Shown here: piece after piece, positions 24,551 through 26,513 of the stretch
How the letters are laid out: each line of letters opens with the position of its first letter
Numbering within the stretch: the first letter of the stretch is position 1
Assembly (NCBI GenBank): GCA_964543205.1
Contig: CAZIXB010000011.1
Coordinates: forward strand, 1-26,513
DNA: 26,513 nucleotides
Source of the DNA: CAYSRM01 sp964543205
GTDB taxonomy: Bacteria; Verrucomicrobiota; Kiritimatiellia; UBA8416; CAYSRM01
Direction: 5' to 3'
The notes under the pieces: model-generated
The model's input: only the letters and a program-made list of their open reading frames with translations
Databases searched by the model: none
Told to the model about the DNA's origin: nothing
Program-made: the position numbers and the translations under genes

Positions 24551-26353
24551 ATGGCCAATTATAGATCAATAAGAATACTCCCGGATAATGTCGCAAATAA
24601 AATCGCCGCAGGCGAAGTGGTCGAAAGACCGGCTTCAGTGGTCAAGGAACTTGTCGAAAATTCGCTCGATTCGGGCGCTGTTAAAATCGAAGTCAATGTG
24701 GCCGCAGGAGGAAGAAAACTGGTTTCGGTCTCCGATAACGGACGCGGTATGGATCGCGACAACGCCCTGCTTGCCATAGAAAGACACGCCACGAGCAAAA
24801 TACAGGATGTGGACGATATCGAAAACATTTCAACGCTCGGTTTCCGCGGAGAAGCAATTCCCGCAATAGCGTCGGTATCAAGGTTCCGCATGACAAGCAA
24901 TCACCGGGAAGATCAGCCGGGAACGGAAATAAGCATATCAGGCGGCAAGTTGCAGGATGTAAAAGAAGTCGGCTGGCCGATAGGCACAAAAATCGAAGTG
25001 CGGAACCTTTTTTTCAATGTGCCGGCCAGGCGCAAATTCCTGCGCGCTTATAAAACAGAGTTCTCTCACATTAAAACCACTTTCATCGTTCAGGCTATAG
25101 CGAACCCCTCGGTCTCGCTATCCCTAAAGGCGGACAATAAATTGATCTATAACCTCGCCCCCGCTTCGCTGAAGGAACGCCTTCTCGATCTTATGGGCGC
25201 GGATTACCTGAAAAAACTCCGGCCAGTTGAAGCGGAGCAACCGCAGCTCAGGATTACGGGCTTTGCATCAACTCCTGCCATGAACAGACCTGACAGAAAC
25301 GAACAGCACATTTTTGTCAACGGAAGAGCAGTGAAATCAGCGCTGACAAGCCGATGCATAACCGAAGCATACCGCGGAGCCCTGCCTGGCGGCCGCCACC
25401 CGTCGGTATTCCTTTTCATAGAGGTGGATCCCGGATCAGTGGACGTCAACGTCCACCCCACTAAGCGCGAAATACGCTTCCGCCGCCCGTCTGAGGTTCG
25501 CGACAGTGTAATCGGGGCCATTCAAAAAGCGCTTAATATTACCGCAGGCCATATCAACGATCCGAGGACCGGACAGGACTATTTTAATGCCCGCGCTGTC
25601 CCCGAAACTTCGCTGAATATTGACGACCTTCCCCAAATGCGCAGCTTTCGCTATCCAGGACTCGATCACATGAATCATTTTGGAAAGCAGGACCGCGACG
25701 GCAATGAGACTGAGAGCGCGCCTTCCGGAAATATGCGTCCCGAAGAATCCCAGGGACATATACAGGGTTCTCCATGGTCATGGTGCAGGATACTGGGCCA
25801 GATCGGCGGTCTGTACGTAGTGATGGAAACCGAAGACGGGCTTGTTCTGATGGATCCGCACGCCGCCCACGAAAGAATCCTTTTCGAACGGTTTATGCGC
25901 GACGCCCTCTCAGGCGCTGTTCAGTCTCAGACGCTATTGATGCCCGAGACAGTGAACCTCTCAGCCGGCGATGCCAGGCAAGTGCGCAAAAACCTGAAGT
26001 TATTCCGGCAGATGGGCTTTGGGATCGCCGAATTCGGAGAAGATACGTTTGTCGTAGATTCGCTGCCTTCATACTTCTCAGCCACTTCGCCGCGCCGGAT
26101 TCTGCCTGAAACAGCAGACACCCTAGAACGGGCAGGCAAAAAAGGAGGAGAGCAAAGATGGCGCGAGGAAGCCATCGCTCAAGCAGCATGTAAAGCTGCA
26201 GTGAAAGCCCGCGACCGGTTAAGCCTCGCGGAAATCGAACAACTGGTAATCGACCTGGCTAAAGCGGAAATGCCCTATACCTGCCCTCACGGCCGACCTA
26301 CTATTATATTGACCGCCTTCAAAGATCTTAACCGGAAATTCGGACGCCTCTGA
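24551..26353 (+). CDS. mutL: DNA mismatch repair protein MutL, endonuclease type
   Basis: 600 residues, normal for MutL. The N-terminal GHKL ATPase is complete: KIAAGEVVERPASVVKELVENSLD with catalytic Glu34 and Asn37, DNGRGM (62-67), HATSKI (79-84), LGFRGEA (96-102) and the VNVHPTKREIRF strand. A variable linker (about 335-400) precedes the C-terminal dimerisation domain. This carries DPHAAHERILFE (435-446), fitting the endonuclease pattern D-x-H-A-x2-E-x4-E with Pro in place of the usual Gln. ACKAAVKARDRL, CPHGRPT (from 578) and a final FGR complete the metal-site motifs of nicking MutL proteins, which E. coli MutL lacks. It acts with MutS in mismatch repair. No Shine-Dalgarno is obvious at the ATG. 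Confidence 0.97.
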   Translation: MANYRSIRILPDNVANKIAAGEVVERPASVVKELVENSLDSGAVKIEVNVAAGGRKLVSVSDNGRGMDRDNALLAIERHATSKIQDVDDIENISTLGFRGEAIPAIASVSRFRMTSNHREDQPGTEISISGGKLQDVKEVGWPIGTKIEVRNLFFNVPARRKFLRAYKTEFSHIKTTFIVQAIANPSVSLSLKADNKLIYNLAPASLKERLLDLMGADYLKKLRPVEAEQPQLRITGFASTPAMNRPDRNEQHIFVNGRAVKSALTSRCITEAYRGALPGGRHPSVFLFIEVDPGSVDVNVHPTKREIRFRRPSEVRDSVIGAIQKALNITAGHINDPRTGQDYFNARAVPETSLNIDDLPQMRSFRYPGLDHMNHFGKQDRDGNETESAPSGNMRPEESQGHIQGSPWSWCRILGQIGGLYVVMETEDGLVLMDPHAAHERILFERFMRDALSGAVQSQTLLMPETVNLSAGDARQVRKNLKLFRQMGFGIAEFGEDTFVVDSLPSYFSATSPRRILPETADTLERAGKKGGEQRWREEAIAQAACKAAVKARDRLSLAEIEQLVIDLAKAEMPYTCPHGRPTIILTAFKDLNRKFGRL

Positions 26354-26390
26354 AACAACATTGTGCCTAAGAAAAAAATATCCCGGGACG

Positions 26391-26420
26391 TTTAAACTAA
26401 TGAAAGACAAGTTATATAAT
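26391..26420 (+). promoter_or_regulatory. Candidate promoter of the gene at the window end
   Basis: TTTAAA (-35, 4 of 6 to consensus), an 18-bp spacer and a perfect TATAAT (26415-26420). It lies between mutL and the next ATG, with a predicted start near 26427. The surrounding sequence is AT-rich. Confidence 0.5.
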
Positions 26421-26436
26421 TTTTAGAGAAAACATT

Positions 26437-26513
26437 ATGGACACAGAATACAACGAAAAGGAAGAATACGAAGAAATAGTTGAAGAAAAAGGGCTTGGCG
26501 ACTCGCACCACGA
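26437..26513 (+). CDS. Start of an acidic protein, cut by the window end
   Basis: The ATG at 26437 opens a frame that stays open to the last base: 25 full codons, beginning MDTEYNEKEEYEEIVEEKG. Highly acidic and hydrophilic, with no signal peptide. The ribosome-binding site is weak (AGAGA). Sited just after a good -10 box. No family can be named from this fragment. Confidence 0.5.
   Translation, partial: MDTEYNEKEEYEEIVEEKGLGDSHH

Noticed and set aside
24417..24572. 51-codon ORF overlapping the mutL start
   Set aside because: No Shine-Dalgarno, no recognisable features, and it overlaps the first codons of mutL in another frame.

Overview
The window looks like chromosomal DNA of a Gram-negative, diderm bacterium, most likely of the PVC superphylum (Kiritimatiellota, Lentisphaerota or Planctomycetota type). 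This rests on gene content and is an inference. The clues are a MoxR/DUF58/BatA-type/VWA operon ending in a giant DUF4175-like protein and a squalene-cyclase-fold protein, an ExbB with a cleavable signal peptide followed by two ExbD genes, and several lipoproteins. No rRNA, tRNA, CRISPR array, insertion sequence or phage gene was seen.

Layout: (1) 63-14978, plus strand: one tightly packed operon behind a good sigma70-type promoter. It encodes a MoxR AAA+ ATPase, a DUF58 protein, a BatA-type VWA membrane protein, a second VWA membrane protein with a large helical insertion, a possible 36-codon ORF, a 2235-residue protein (membrane anchor, beta-rich region, PA14 domain and over 1000 residues of coiled coil), and a secreted prenyltransferase/squalene-oxidase-repeat protein. 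A hairpin terminator at 15109-15136 serves both this operon and the opposing one. (2) 15156-18392, minus strand: four consecutive genes for LPP20/FlgT-N-like envelope proteins, three of them probable lipoproteins. (3) 18652-24305, plus strand: a 1023-residue secreted helical-repeat (TPR) protein, a second secreted TPR-like protein, a hairpin terminator or attenuator, then an ExbB/TolQ-type channel and two ExbD/TolR-type proteins. (4) 24551-26353: mutL with endonuclease-type motifs. (5) The first 25 codons of an acidic protein with its own promoter, cut by the window end.

The most unusual signal is a family of degenerate 7-bp tandem repeats with core NNCCAGN (mostly ATCCAGC, AACCAGC, ATCCAGA and ACCCAGC). 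Arrays lie at 1-56, 13266-13370, 14980-15105 and 18526-18602. All four have the same strand polarity although the genes around them point both ways. Three begin with CCCCAGC. One lies inside the giant gene and is exactly 105 bp (15 units), so the frame is kept. Because 7 is not a multiple of 3, a perfect array encodes the same stop-free heptapeptide in all three frames of each strand.

Working model (inference): the MoxR/VWA operon assembles a large envelope complex anchored in the inner membrane, with the giant coiled-coil protein reaching across the periplasm. The LPP20/FlgT-like lipoproteins would supply outer-membrane or periplasmic ring-like parts. The TPR/ExbB/ExbD module would supply proton-motive energy. 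No TonB, TolA, TolB or Pal homologue is visible, so the energised partner is unknown.
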